The translations under genes were made by a program, and so were the position numbers. This document shows positions 8,114 through 16,474 of a DNA stretch of 52,935 nt, in pieces. This stretch comes from Limisphaerales bacterium. GTDB lineage: Bacteria > Verrucomicrobiota > Verrucomicrobiia > Limisphaerales > BOG-1460. Numbering within the stretch: position 1 is the stretch's first letter; the number at the start of each line of letters is the position of its first letter. The stretch is from NCBI GenBank assembly GCA_003159675.1, contig PLQC01000043.1:1-52935 (forward strand), written 5' to 3'. The notes under the pieces were generated by a model that saw nothing but the letters and a program-made list of their open reading frames with translations, did no database searches and was not told where the DNA came from.

Positions 8114-9250
8114 ATGAATCGGAATTCAAAACAGGGCATCGCGAGGGCGGGATGGCTGCTCTGGTCTCTGCCTGCGGTCGCGATTTGCTGTTCCGGTTGC
8201 CACACGCCGGGCTATTATGCGCAGGCCATCAAAGGACAATACCAAATTGTCGCGCATCGGCAGCCCATCGATAAGTTGATTGGCGACCCGCGAACGCCGT
8301 CCGGGCTGAGAGAGCAGTTGCAACTGGTGCAACGGCTTCGCGCCTTCGCAGGAGAGGATCTCAAACTGCCGATAAACGGGCACTACCTCAAATTCACCGA
8401 CCTGCATCGACCGTATGTCGTCTGGAACGTCCAGGCGGCTCCCCGATTTTCACTACAGCCAAAAACCTGGTGGTATCCCGTCGTCGGTAGCCTCGACTAC
8501 CGCGGGTTCTTTTCGGAGCGCGCGGCGCGGGACTGTGCCCGGCGGGTGGAGGCCCGGGGATTCGATGTATGCGTGGACGGCGTCGATGCGTATTCCACCC
8601 TGGGCTGGTTCAACGACCCGGTGTTGAGCACCTTCGTGAATCGTCCGGAACCCGAGCTTGCCGAGATCCTCTTCCATGAACTCGGGCATCAACGGTTGTT
8701 CGCGCCGGGAGACACGGACTTCAACGAGGCGTACGCCACCACGGTCGGCCAGGAGGGCGCGCGGCGCTGGCTCCGTTCCGAAGGCAACACGAACCGTTAC
8801 GCTGAATACGTGGCATCGCTCGGGCGCAACGATCAGTTCGTGCATTTGATCATGAACGCCCGCCAGCGCCTGGAAGCCATATATGGCGACACGCTGGACG
8901 AAAACGGCAACGTCAAGGCCGCCGGGAAACTCCCGGCGCCGCCCGACCAGTTGCTGCGCGAGAAGCAGGGGGTGTTCGATGAATTGCGCCGCGATTATGC
9001 CCGGCTGAAATCCGGGTGGGGCGGTTATTCGGGATTCGACGACTGGTTCGGCGAAGAGATCAACAACGCCCGGCTCAACACCATCGCCAACTACTACAAT
9101 TATGTGCCCGCCTTCGCACAATTGCTGCGGCTGAATGGCGGTGACATGGAAAAATTCTACGGCGCCGTGGAACGGCTCTCCGCGATGCCGGAAGAAAAGC
9201 GCCACCTGTGGCTGCGCGAACTCGCCAGGGGAAATTCCCGTCAGCCGTGA
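8114..9250 (+). CDS. Predicted aminopeptidase, lipoprotein (PF10023-like)
   Basis: A 378-residue putative zinc peptidase. The ATG at 8114 gives a short basic N-terminus, a hydrophobic stretch and a lipobox-like CSGC with Cys29, so the protein is probably lipid-anchored. The catalytic motif HELGH is at 188-192 with a downstream Glu in DFNEAYAT (about 205) as likely third ligand. The surrounding ILFHELGHQRLF and FNEAYATTVGQEG are typical of the predicted aminopeptidase family. The upstream in-frame extension to 8024 lacks a signal and is rejected. It is a single gene, divergent from kdsA and convergent with msrB. Substrate is unknown. Confidence 0.85.
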   Translation: MNRNSKQGIARAGWLLWSLPAVAICCSGCHTPGYYAQAIKGQYQIVAHRQPIDKLIGDPRTPSGLREQLQLVQRLRAFAGEDLKLPINGHYLKFTDLHRPYVVWNVQAAPRFSLQPKTWWYPVVGSLDYRGFFSERAARDCARRVEARGFDVCVDGVDAYSTLGWFNDPVLSTFVNRPEPELAEILFHELGHQRLFAPGDTDFNEAYATTVGQEGARRWLRSEGNTNRYAEYVASLGRNDQFVHLIMNARQRLEAIYGDTLDENGNVKAAGKLPAPPDQLLREKQGVFDELRRDYARLKSGWGGYSGFDDWFGEEINNARLNTIANYYNYVPAFAQLLRLNGGDMEKFYGAVERLSAMPEEKRHLWLRELARGNSRQP

Positions 9251-9370
9251 CCGGCGCTGTTCCGGCAGCGATTCCGATTCATCCGCGTATTTCCATTCCT
9301 GGCGCGCCGACATACCCCTCGTCCGGTCAGAATCCGCGCGCCCGGGGCGCCTCGGCAGGGCCCGGTGATT

Positions 9371-10018
9371 TCACTTCCCCGTGCCGCTCGGGGACGCAAC
9401 GGCTGGTTTGGGTTTGTAAAGGCCGGCCTTGATGAACGGTACGAGCGACGCGCCGTAACCTTCTTCCTCCATTTTTTCCAGGGGAATGAATCGCAAGGAT
9501 GCCGAGTTGATGCAATAGCGCAGATGCGTCGGCCCCGGGCCGTCATCGAACAAATGGCCCAGGTGCGAATCGGCCGTCTTCGAGCGCACTTCGGTCCGGT
9601 CCATGCCGAAGGAATGATCGGAATGTTCGTTCACTTTCGCGTCTGGGAGCGGCCGGCTGAAACTCGGCCAACCGCAGCCCGAATCGAACTTGTCCAGCGA
9701 ATTGAACAACGGTTCGCCCGAGACCACGTCCACATAAATTCCGGGTTTATGATTATTCCAATAAGCGTTTTCGAAGGCGGGTTCCGTGCCCGCCTCCTGG
9801 GTGACGTTAAACTGCATCGGGGTGAGCTTCTTCTTCAATTCGTCTTTGGAAGGCTTTTGATACGGTTGCATGGATTGGGAGGGGGTGTGAGGTTCGGCCG
9901 GGGCCGGGGCATTGGTGGGTTCCGATCCGGGCGGTTCGGCCCGTGAAGCTGGAGTGGCGCAGAGCAGCAACACGCACACTCCGGCGCAAGACGCGGCCCT
10001 GATGGGAAAGTGGTTCAT
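9371..10018 (-). CDS. msrB: Peptide-methionine (R)-S-oxide reductase, exported
   Basis: A 215-residue MsrB with an N-terminal hydrophobic signal (about 8-27, ending ASRA) and a Pro/Ala-rich linker, then the catalytic domain from about residue 55. Motifs: GCGWPSF (114-120), [10 protein letters not shown] (152-161) and RYCINSASL with catalytic Cys169. The two CxxC zinc pairs of E. coli MsrB are missing, so this is the zinc-free type. MsrB reduces methionine-R-sulfoxide; the signal suggests envelope protein repair. ATG 10018 was chosen because it starts directly at the signal peptide. A lone gene, downstream of the glycosidase on the same strand with a 48-bp gap. Confidence 0.92.
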   Translation of the reverse strand: MNHFPIRAASCAGVCVLLLCATPASRAEPPGSEPTNAPAPAEPHTPSQSMQPYQKPSKDELKKKLTPMQFNVTQEAGTEPAFENAYWNNHKPGIYVDVVSGEPLFNSLDKFDSGCGWPSFSRPLPDAKVNEHSDHSFGMDRTEVRSKTADSHLGHLFDDGPGPTHLRYCINSASLRFIPLEKMEEEGYGASLVPFIKAGLYKPKPAVASPSGTGK

Positions 10019-10066
10019 GCCTGAAATTAGCACAATCCCCGCGAACTGTGAACACACGATTTGGCA

Positions 10067-12139
10067 CTACCGATTCCGGACCTCAGCCGTCGGCTTGAAC
10101 GTCCAGACGCATTCGTCCGACAACGCGTGGCCGCCGCGCTGCGCCTGCGTTGCGACGCGGTTTTCGCCGGGCTTCAGCTCGACGTTCTTCCAGACGAAGA
10201 CGCAGTTTATGGCGTTCGACCGTCCGCCTTGCGAAACGCCGTTCAGCAATAGTTCCACCTCATTGGCGTTCGAATAGACCTTCACATCGGTAACGGCGTT
10301 CGTGCGTTCGGTGAACCGGCGGCTTGTGATATAGAGCGTTGGATCCTCCGACCAGTTCGCTTTGTAGAAAAAGAAGGCGTCCTTTTTCGTCTTGCGATCG
10401 TAGGTGATGAGCCCTTTGTCATTCCGCCCGCGGACAGCGCCCTCGTGTCGCGAGTAACTGGTGAAATCAAACATATTCCAGACGAAGGTGCCCCACACGA
10501 ACGGGCGCGTCTTCATGGCTGCCCAGGCCGCTTCGTGAACGACGGCCTGCCATTCCTCGGGGTGCCACTGTCCGTCGGGCCTGGGCTGCTTTGGATTCTG
10601 CTCGTGTTGCGCCACGTTGGCGCCCGCGCCGTACTCGCTCACGCAGAATCCGCCGTGGCGGCTGATCGAACGGCCCCGGTCCAGCAGGGGACCGAACGCC
10701 TGCAGGGTTCCCCATCCCTCGTACCATCCGGGATAAATATTCCAGCCGAGCCAGTCCGGGATCTTGTTCATCTGCGGCAACTGTTCCGTGGCGGTGGCGG
10801 CGATGGTGGGGCGCGTCGGGTCTTCCCCGTTGGCCACGATCTTCAAATCCTGCAGTTCGCGGTGCGGGTCGGATCGTCCCGGCCAGAGCTCGTTGAACAG
10901 GCTCCAGGCGAAGATGGAAGGGTGGTTGATGTTCTGGCGGATCAGATCGAGCAGTTGGTTGCGCGACGTCTCGGCGAATTGCGGCGAGGGATCGATTTCG
11001 TTTACCTGGGGAATCTCCGCCCAAACGAGAATGCCCGCCTTGTCGCACAAGCTGTAAAAGTAGTCGCTGTGCTGGTAATGCGCGCATCGGACAACCGTGC
11101 AGCCCAGTTCTTTGATGAGATTCATGTCTTCATCCTGGTCCGCCTCCGAAATCGCCCAGCCTTCGTTCCACCGGTCCTGGTGACGATCGACACCATGCAG
11201 GTGGTACGGCTTGCCGTTCAGGAAAAAGCCTTTGTCAGGGTCAACAGAATACGAGCGCAGCCCGAGCGGTTGTTCGACCGAATCCAGCACGGCGCCGTCC
11301 TTCGATCGCAACTCCAGGACGGCCTTGTAGAGATAGGGATCCGGGCGGCCGTTCCACAGGTGCGGCTGCGGCACCTCGATGTGCAACGCGAACGGAGCCG
11401 TGACGCGCGGGACAACGGGAATCGGCTGTTCGACGGTCGCGACGGCATGGCCCGAAGCGTCGAGGACCCGGGCGGCCAGGATCAATTCCTCCTTCCGCCC
11501 GGTGGCATTCGAGATCTGCGCGGTGACATCCAGTACGGCGCGGTCCGCGGTCACGCGCGTCTGCAGCCACGCGACCCCCGACGAGCCATGGTCGGTCAGA
11601 CAGAAGTTGATGTCGCCGGTTTCAATCAGGTGCACCGGGCGGTACAATCCGCCAAACACGCAAAAATCGCCGCTGAGCGGGGCCACGTCGCGTTCGGGCG
11701 CGTTGCTGGCGCGCACCGCCAGGAGGTTGGTTCCCGTGGAAGACAACTGCCGGGAGATTTCAAAACAAAAGGCCCCGAACGCGCCGCGATGCTGGCCGAG
11801 CGGCTGGCCGTTCAGATAGACGTCGGCGACCGATCCCGCCGCTTCGAAGCGGAGGAAGTAACGTTTGCCGGGTCGGGGGGACACCTCCAGGGCGCGGCGA
11901 TACCAGCCGGGGCCCCGGTAATAGTTCTCTCCTTGTTGCGCCTGCTCCCAGCCCCAGTTGTGCGGAAGCGTCACCGTCTGCCAGCCGTTATCGTCGAACT
12001 CCAACTGCCCGGCGCCGGCAACATCGCCTGTTCTATATTGCCAGTTCGAAACCAGGCGCGCATCTTCCCGCGCAACCAGACTCGGAACGAAAGCCAGCAG
12101 ACCGGCTCCCACCGAAACCCGCATCAACAGTCTCTTCAT
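10067..12139 (-). CDS. GH2-family glycoside hydrolase (beta-galactosidase-like), exported
   Basis: A 690-residue protein with a hydrophobic N-terminal signal (RLLMRVSVGAGLLAF). Domain order: GH2 sugar-binding jellyroll (about 30-175, LPHNWGWEQ, YRGPGWYRR, VYLNGQPLG), Ig-like GH2 domain (about 190-300), then TIM barrel with KPYHLHGVDRHQD. The acid/base Glu417 sits in SLFNELWPG and the nucleophile Glu502 in CVSEYGAGA. A C-terminal Ig-like domain (VTDVKVYSNANEVELLLNG) follows. The real substrate (beta-galactoside, glucuronide or mannoside) cannot be decided. The start is ATG 12139; an in-frame TTG at 12154 with a GGGAA-like upstream site is an alternative. It points to polysaccharide degradation outside the cytoplasm. 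Confidence 0.9.
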   Translation of the reverse strand: MKRLLMRVSVGAGLLAFVPSLVAREDARLVSNWQYRTGDVAGAGQLEFDDNGWQTVTLPHNWGWEQAQQGENYYRGPGWYRRALEVSPRPGKRYFLRFEAAGSVADVYLNGQPLGQHRGAFGAFCFEISRQLSSTGTNLLAVRASNAPERDVAPLSGDFCVFGGLYRPVHLIETGDINFCLTDHGSSGVAWLQTRVTADRAVLDVTAQISNATGRKEELILAARVLDASGHAVATVEQPIPVVPRVTAPFALHIEVPQPHLWNGRPDPYLYKAVLELRSKDGAVLDSVEQPLGLRSYSVDPDKGFFLNGKPYHLHGVDRHQDRWNEGWAISEADQDEDMNLIKELGCTVVRCAHYQHSDYFYSLCDKAGILVWAEIPQVNEIDPSPQFAETSRNQLLDLIRQNINHPSIFAWSLFNELWPGRSDPHRELQDLKIVANGEDPTRPTIAATATEQLPQMNKIPDWLGWNIYPGWYEGWGTLQAFGPLLDRGRSISRHGGFCVSEYGAGANVAQHEQNPKQPRPDGQWHPEEWQAVVHEAAWAAMKTRPFVWGTFVWNMFDFTSYSRHEGAVRGRNDKGLITYDRKTKKDAFFFYKANWSEDPTLYITSRRFTERTNAVTDVKVYSNANEVELLLNGVSQGGRSNAINCVFVWKNVELKPGENRVATQAQRGGHALSDECVWTFKPTAEVRNR

Positions 12140-12196
12140 AAGTTGGAGATTCAAAGGTTCCCGTAACGGGTCAGGAAAACAGCTCGCGAACCGGAC

Positions 12197-12778
12197 TTAT
12201 TGCTGGGGCGCCGGGATGAAAACCTTCTGCCCCACCCGGAGCCGCTTTGGGTTCAGGCCCGGATTGGCCGCCACGATCTGGTCCACCGTCACCTTGATGT
12301 TTTTCTCCGCATAGGCTTTGACAACGACGGAGAGGGTGTCGCCGGACTGGATCACATACTCATACCCCTTGTCGGAAGGAGTCGAGGTGGCGGCGTCGGC
12401 GGGCGGCGTGGCGGGTCTCGGCGCGACGGCCGGCCGGGCTGAACTGCCCAGTGCCTTTCCGAGCCCCTCAATTCTCTTGAGGATCAGGTCGTTGTCCTCC
12501 TGCCGTTTCCGGTCGATCTCCTGGAGCTTGTCGGCGAGTTGTTTCAAATCCTCCTGGGACGCATAGCTCGTGTTCGGCTTTCCCTGCTGGTCCTGGAGGG
12601 CCCTCAATTCTTTTGCCAGTTCCTCGATGCGCTTGTTCTGCGCGTCTTTGGCGTCCACCAGATCCTGAATCTGGGCGGTCAATTTGTTCAAATGTTCTTC
12701 GACCGCGGCGTCCTGCGCGCGCAATAATTCGGGCGCGGCGAGCAACGTGACGGCCAGGAAAAATGAAATCCGTTTCAT
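12197..12778 (-). CDS. Secreted coiled-coil protein with C-terminal LysM domain
   Basis: A 193-residue protein with a signal peptide (MKRISFFLAVTLLAAPELLRAQ), a long coiled coil (about 25-105, rich in LxxL, KRIEEL and DKLQEIDRKR heptads), a Pro/Ala linker and a LysM domain at the end (YVIQSGDTLSVVVKAYA ... VDQIVAANPGLN ... LRVGQKVFIP). LysM binds peptidoglycan N-acetylglucosamine. ATG 12778 places the signal at the N-terminus. A role as envelope spacer or scaffold is inferred only. The next gene upstream is divergent. Confidence 0.88.
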   Translation of the reverse strand: MKRISFFLAVTLLAAPELLRAQDAAVEEHLNKLTAQIQDLVDAKDAQNKRIEELAKELRALQDQQGKPNTSYASQEDLKQLADKLQEIDRKRQEDNDLILKRIEGLGKALGSSARPAVAPRPATPPADAATSTPSDKGYEYVIQSGDTLSVVVKAYAEKNIKVTVDQIVAANPGLNPKRLRVGQKVFIPAPQQ

Positions 12779-12878
12779 GCGCCGAACATAGGAATTCCGC
12801 ACCCGCAGTTCAAGAGTCAATGTGCCGGGGAAATGGGACGGCCCGCATTTTGCGCTTTGAAGTTCACGCCGGGGATGA

Positions 12879-13628
12879 TTGAGTCAGGGCGTGATCGGGA
12901 CGATTGTGAACGCGGCCTGCATTGTCCTTGGCGGGGTCGCCGGGCTGGCGAAGAAGACGCCGTTCTCGGCTGCGAACCAGAATTTGTTCAAGGTCGCCCT
13001 GGGAGTCTTCACGGTTTTCTACGGTCTGCGCCTGACCTGGCTGAGTCTGAACGGCCCGTCGCTGCAAATCGTCAAACAACTCGTCATCGTCGTCGTGGCG
13101 CTGGCACTGGGGAAGGTGGCCGGACGGCTCTTGCATCTGCAAAAGGCATCCAACGGTCTCGGCCAGTTCGCGCGCCGGACAATCAACGCGGCCAAGCCGG
13201 ATGACCCGGCCCGTTTCACCCACGGCTTCCTGACCTGCTCGGCCCTCTTCTGCGCCGCGCCGCTGGGCGTTCTCGGCGCGGTCTGCGGCGGCTTGCCCAT
13301 CCATGGCGAGCCGGGCGAATTCCTTTACCCACTCGTGGTGAAGGCGGTGATGGATGGCCTGGCGGCGATGGGGTTCGCTTCGGTGTTCGGGTGTGGGGTG
13401 ATGCTCTCGGCCGTGCCGGTGCTGGTGTTTCAAGGCACAATGACCTTGCTGTGCGCGCGATTCCTGCAGCCGGTTCTGGGTGTTGCCGCAATGGGTTCGA
13501 TCAACGCCACCGCCGGGTTGCTGATTTTTTGCGTTGCCTTGATCATTTTTGAAATCCGGAGGATCGAAGTGACAGAGTATCTGCCGAGCCTGGTGTTTGC
13601 CCCGCTGCTCACCTGGTGCTTTCGATGA
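12879..13628 (+). CDS. DUF554 family membrane protein
   Basis: A 249-residue inner-membrane protein of about seven hydrophobic segments. The N-terminus GTIVNAACIVLGGVAGLA, the central FLTCSALFCAAPLGVLGAVCGG and the VKAVMDGLAAMGFAS block match the DUF554 (YdfK-like) family, of unknown transport function. There is no ATG at the N-terminus: the frame opens with TTG at 12879 just after a GGGGA purine run, with GTG 12891 as alternative giving the more usual M-I-G-T-I-V start. It stands alone. Confidence 0.85.
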   Translation: MSQGVIGTIVNAACIVLGGVAGLAKKTPFSAANQNLFKVALGVFTVFYGLRLTWLSLNGPSLQIVKQLVIVVVALALGKVAGRLLHLQKASNGLGQFARRTINAAKPDDPARFTHGFLTCSALFCAAPLGVLGAVCGGLPIHGEPGEFLYPLVVKAVMDGLAAMGFASVFGCGVMLSAVPVLVFQGTMTLLCARFLQPVLGVAAMGSINATAGLLIFCVALIIFEIRRIEVTEYLPSLVFAPLLTWCFR

Positions 13629-13680
13629 AGCTCTGAGTCCCTGCCATACACCTGCCCAGAACCCCGCCGGGCGTGCGCCT

Positions 13681-13708
13681 GGAACTTGGAACCTCGAACC
13701 TGGACCAG
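13681..13708. repeat. 7-bp phased degenerate repeat, array C
   Basis: Heptamers GGAACTT, GGAACCT, CGAACCT and GGACCAG lie in the 225-bp non-coding gap between the DUF554 gene and the membrane-protein gene that ends at 13854. The rest of the gap shows no gene. Confidence 0.5.
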
Positions 13709-13853
13709 CGACAGCCAACATGTTAATGGGTGAGGGTGTGGTTGATGCCAACGATAGAGCTCGGGCACACCGCATCTGTGGCACAAACCAGGCCAAAGTA
13801 TCAAGGACCAAACTGAGGCGTTCGCGGGGGCTGCCTGGAGCGACGTTAGCGCC

Positions 13854-14249
13854 TCATTCGTTCCGGAGTGTTTCTTTCCCGAGCACTGTCCACGCCCAAG
13901 CGAAGAGGATCAGAAAGAGGAGATCGGCAATGCAAAATGGCTTCCACATGCCCGGGAGTCCGGCGGTAAACCAGTGGAACAAGACCACCCCACAGTAGGA
14001 CAGCTTTAAGAGGATGCCGTAAGGTATGAGGTTTCGATTCTTGACAGGATTCACGGCGATGGCCACGAACATAACCGCAAAGACCATCAGCAAGGCGGCC
14101 GGAAACTGCACGTAGCCCGGGTGGTTCGGTGGAATTACGCCCAACCACTGGAACAGCGCACCGCTTCCAAACAGAAAAGCGGCCCCAAGTAACCCGTCGT
14201 ATATGGCCGAAACAATGAATAGCGCTGTAATCGCTCGCTTTGTTCTCAT
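13854..14249 (-). CDS. Four-helix membrane protein, last gene of the radical SAM operon
   Basis: A 131-residue protein with four predicted membrane spans (about 8-30, 46-66, 74-95 and 103-122) and short loops. It is not a family I can name with certainty. Its ATG overlaps the stop codon of the radical SAM gene in an ATGA junction, so it is translationally coupled to that enzyme. The small size, hydrophobicity and tight coupling suggest it forms or serves a membrane complex with the enzyme's product (inference). Confidence 0.75.
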   Translation of the reverse strand: MRTKRAITALFIVSAIYDGLLGAAFLFGSGALFQWLGVIPPNHPGYVQFPAALLMVFAVMFVAIAVNPVKNRNLIPYGILLKLSYCGVVLFHWFTAGLPGMWKPFCIADLLFLILFAWAWTVLGKETLRNE

Positions 14250-15574
14250 GTCTGTGGTCCTTTCGTGTGACGCTGATCCCTGATGGCGCGTTTGAAGCGG
14301 CTTCTGCGCCAGTTTGTGAACTCCTCGCTGTACAACCCGACGGCCAGCTTCTTGAACCCGTCGTGCAGTTCCTGCACCGACATGTTAGTGGGCTTGAAGT
14401 TGATATCGAACAATGTGCATTTCTTCCAGTTCCGCGGTTCGAGCAATCTGTTCTCCCGTTCCAAGCGCGCGTAGAGCGGGGTGCCCGGGAAAGGCGTCAT
14501 GAGCGTGACTTGAACCTCGTACAGTTCAGCCTCCCTCACAAAAGCAAAGACCTGATCGAAGATGTCGGCTGTATGCCCGTCGAGACCGATCATAAAACAC
14601 CCGTTCACTGTAATGCCATGGGATTGTATCGTGCGAATCGCTTCTTTGTAGTGTGGGAACTTCTTGAACTTCCAGTCGTTGCGCAGTTCAAGTCCATGCA
14701 GACCTGATTCGGTCGGACTCTCCAACCCGATCAACACCTGCGCGCATCCGGTCTCCCGCATGAGGTCGAGCTGTTCTTCATCGTCGGCAATGGAGATGTC
14801 GGTTTCTGCAAACCATTTGAGACCTTTCCCCTTGAGCGGCTTCAAAAGCTCCTTGCAGTACGAGTGATTGACGAAACTGTTGTCGTCGGCAAACTCGATG
14901 AATGGACGGTGCCAGATCGCGAGAATTCGACCGATTTCTTCCAGCACTTTGGCCACAGGCTTTTGCTTGTACTTGTGCGTGAGCATGACCGAACTGGCAC
15001 AGAACTCACAATGATGAGGACAACCTCGGCTGGTTTGAACAGTCAGTCGGTTGTATTTCGAGATGTCGAGCAATTCAAATGCGGGCATGGGTGCAGTAGC
15101 CAAATCGTACCCGTTGGCGTCCGCGCGGTAGTATTGTTGCAAGTGGCCACGTTCGGCATCTTCCAGCACCTGCAGCCACAGTGATTCTCCTTCACCGATG
15201 GCAACAGCATCGCAGTGTTGGGCCGCTTCGTCAGGGAGGGCGGTAACGTGCGGTCCTCCCATGACGGTCGGAACCCCAATCGCCCTAAACCGCCGGGCCA
15301 GCGCGTATGCCTCGTCAATCTGTGCGCTGTAGGAGGAGATGGCCGCCAAGTCAAGACCGCTCGGCAGAGAAGCGAGGAGGTTCACGTCCGGCACCTCGAC
15401 ATAGTGCACGCTATGTCGGGCAGGGGTCATCCCCGCCAGGGTCAGCAGACCGAGACTTGGCAAGGACGCGATGGTCTTGCTTCTCTCCACAAACCCCGGC
15501 AGCGTAAGACCTAGCCGAAGCAGTTCTGCGTCACAGACTCGTATACCGCTCATTGGAAACAGACCGATGTTCAT
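14246..15574 (-). CDS. B12-binding-domain radical SAM enzyme
   Basis: A 442-residue enzyme. The N-terminal half (about 1-150) is a Rossmann-like B12-binding type domain (VEVPDVNLLASLP, VPTVMGGPHVTALPDEA, AVAIGEGE). The radical SAM barrel follows with the 4Fe-4S motif TSRGCPHHCEFC (Cys185, 189, 192) and GLESPTESG. The C-terminus has FPGTPLYARLERENRLL, common in cobalamin-dependent radical SAM proteins such as BchE-like cyclases, lipid methylases and hopanoid enzymes. No His of the DxHxxG cobalamin motif is visible, so B12 binding is uncertain. ATG 15574 was chosen; it overlaps the stop of the upstream membrane gene (ATGA). Flanking membrane proteins suggest a lipid substrate (inference). Confidence 0.88.
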   Translation of the reverse strand: MNIGLFPMSGIRVCDAELLRLGLTLPGFVERSKTIASLPSLGLLTLAGMTPARHSVHYVEVPDVNLLASLPSGLDLAAISSYSAQIDEAYALARRFRAIGVPTVMGGPHVTALPDEAAQHCDAVAIGEGESLWLQVLEDAERGHLQQYYRADANGYDLATAPMPAFELLDISKYNRLTVQTSRGCPHHCEFCASSVMLTHKYKQKPVAKVLEEIGRILAIWHRPFIEFADDNSFVNHSYCKELLKPLKGKGLKWFAETDISIADDEEQLDLMRETGCAQVLIGLESPTESGLHGLELRNDWKFKKFPHYKEAIRTIQSHGITVNGCFMIGLDGHTADIFDQVFAFVREAELYEVQVTLMTPFPGTPLYARLERENRLLEPRNWKKCTLFDINFKPTNMSVQELHDGFKKLAVGLYSEEFTNWRRSRFKRAIRDQRHTKGPQT

Positions 15575-15948
15575 AGATTGATGATCCTCCAGACAAACAG
15601 GGCGATGCCGACGGTGACCGACATGGCCGGAATGAAAAACAGGTTGCGGAAGGCTGGCTTCCACGCGGACAAGTAGCAGACCGCAGGCATGGTGACCGCC
15701 CCCACGATCAACAGGATGGCAGTCCTCTGAAATCCGGCGTCAAGGCCCAGCGTTCTTGAGGTCAGGGCGAATGAGAGATTGATGAAGCCAATGCCGAAGA
15801 AAGCGATGTGCGCCAGCCGAATCATCCGCCGTTGCCACGAGGCGTAACCACCGAGCCAGTCGCTGTTATGGAAAAACAGGCCGGGAATCGCACCCGCAAG
15901 GCAACCCAGCAGGATCCCGACCCATGCCACCTGTATGTTTATCATCAT
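15571..15948 (-). CDS. Small membrane protein, first gene of the radical SAM operon
   Basis: About 125 residues with four hydrophobic spans (VAWVGILLGCLAGAIPGLFF, IAFFGIGFINLSFALT, TAILLIVGAVTMPAVCYL, FFIPAMSVTVGIALFVW). ATG 15948 is used; a TTG at 15963 would add five residues. Its end overlaps the radical SAM start by an ATGA. I do not recognise the family. A strong imperfect hairpin lies just upstream (15975-16043), probably in the promoter or leader. Confidence 0.7.
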   Translation of the reverse strand: MMINIQVAWVGILLGCLAGAIPGLFFHNSDWLGGYASWQRRMIRLAHIAFFGIGFINLSFALTSRTLGLDAGFQRTAILLIVGAVTMPAVCYLSAWKPAFRNLFFIPAMSVTVGIALFVWRIINL

Positions 15949-15974
15949 TGCGCTAATGTCCAATATGGGTCATC

Positions 15975-16043
15975 CGAAGTTATTCAGGATCGGCAAGGCC
16001 AGCGTTGCGGAATTCTGGCCGCAGCCGACTGTGAATAACTTCG
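15975..16043. promoter_or_regulatory. Long nested inverted repeat upstream of the radical SAM operon
   Basis: The arms CGAAGTTATTCA (15975-15986) and TGAATAACTTCG (16032-16043) are perfect 12-bp complements. Inside are CGGC/GCCG (15991/16024) and GGCCAG/CTGGCC (15997/16015). Outside, CATCCGAA (15971) pairs with TTCGGATG (16061). It begins 27 bp before the first operon start. The remainder of the 526-bp non-coding stretch (15949-16474) has another hairpin, AAAGTCG/CGACTTT at 16140-16159, but no convincing gene. Confidence 0.55.
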
Positions 16044-16474
16044 TCACCGTGGGCGATAGATTCGGATGGCTGATTGGGTTCATCTTCCGGCATCCGTTTC
16101 TCCGGTTTTCCCGCCCCGGCGGGTCAGGTTTGCTAACGTAAAGTCGCCTCAACGACTTTGAGCTTATTGACCGGTCCGCCGGGCGGGCTTGGCCCTCTAA
16201 CGACTACTCAAGACAAAAGGGCGTTGCTGTAACTCAATGATGACTCTTCTATATTGGCGTCGCCGGGTCAAGCCTGCGAAAACGAAGATCGGTCGGTTCT
16301 TGATATTGGCTGCTCATGCCCCTTCGGCCTGCCGCCGCCGATACAGGAGATGATTCACGTAACCCGTCCGTGTAACGCATCAAAGTGGGAGAATGGGCGG
16401 TATAGGGGTTTCCCGCGTTCTCGTTTGGGCCATCGAGAAACATGAGCATGCATCCGGTTTGTTCGGCAATCCGG

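Noticed and set aside
6745-8274. 509-residue plus-strand frame
   Set aside because: Runs antisense through kdsC and kdsA and across a repeat array; no coherent protein.
10445-12166. 573-residue frame on the plus strand
   Set aside because: Antisense to the GH2 gene, which has intact catalytic residues.
15975-16159. Integron attC site
   Set aside because: The palindromes lack the RYYYAAC/GTTRRRY core pair and no integrase is present.
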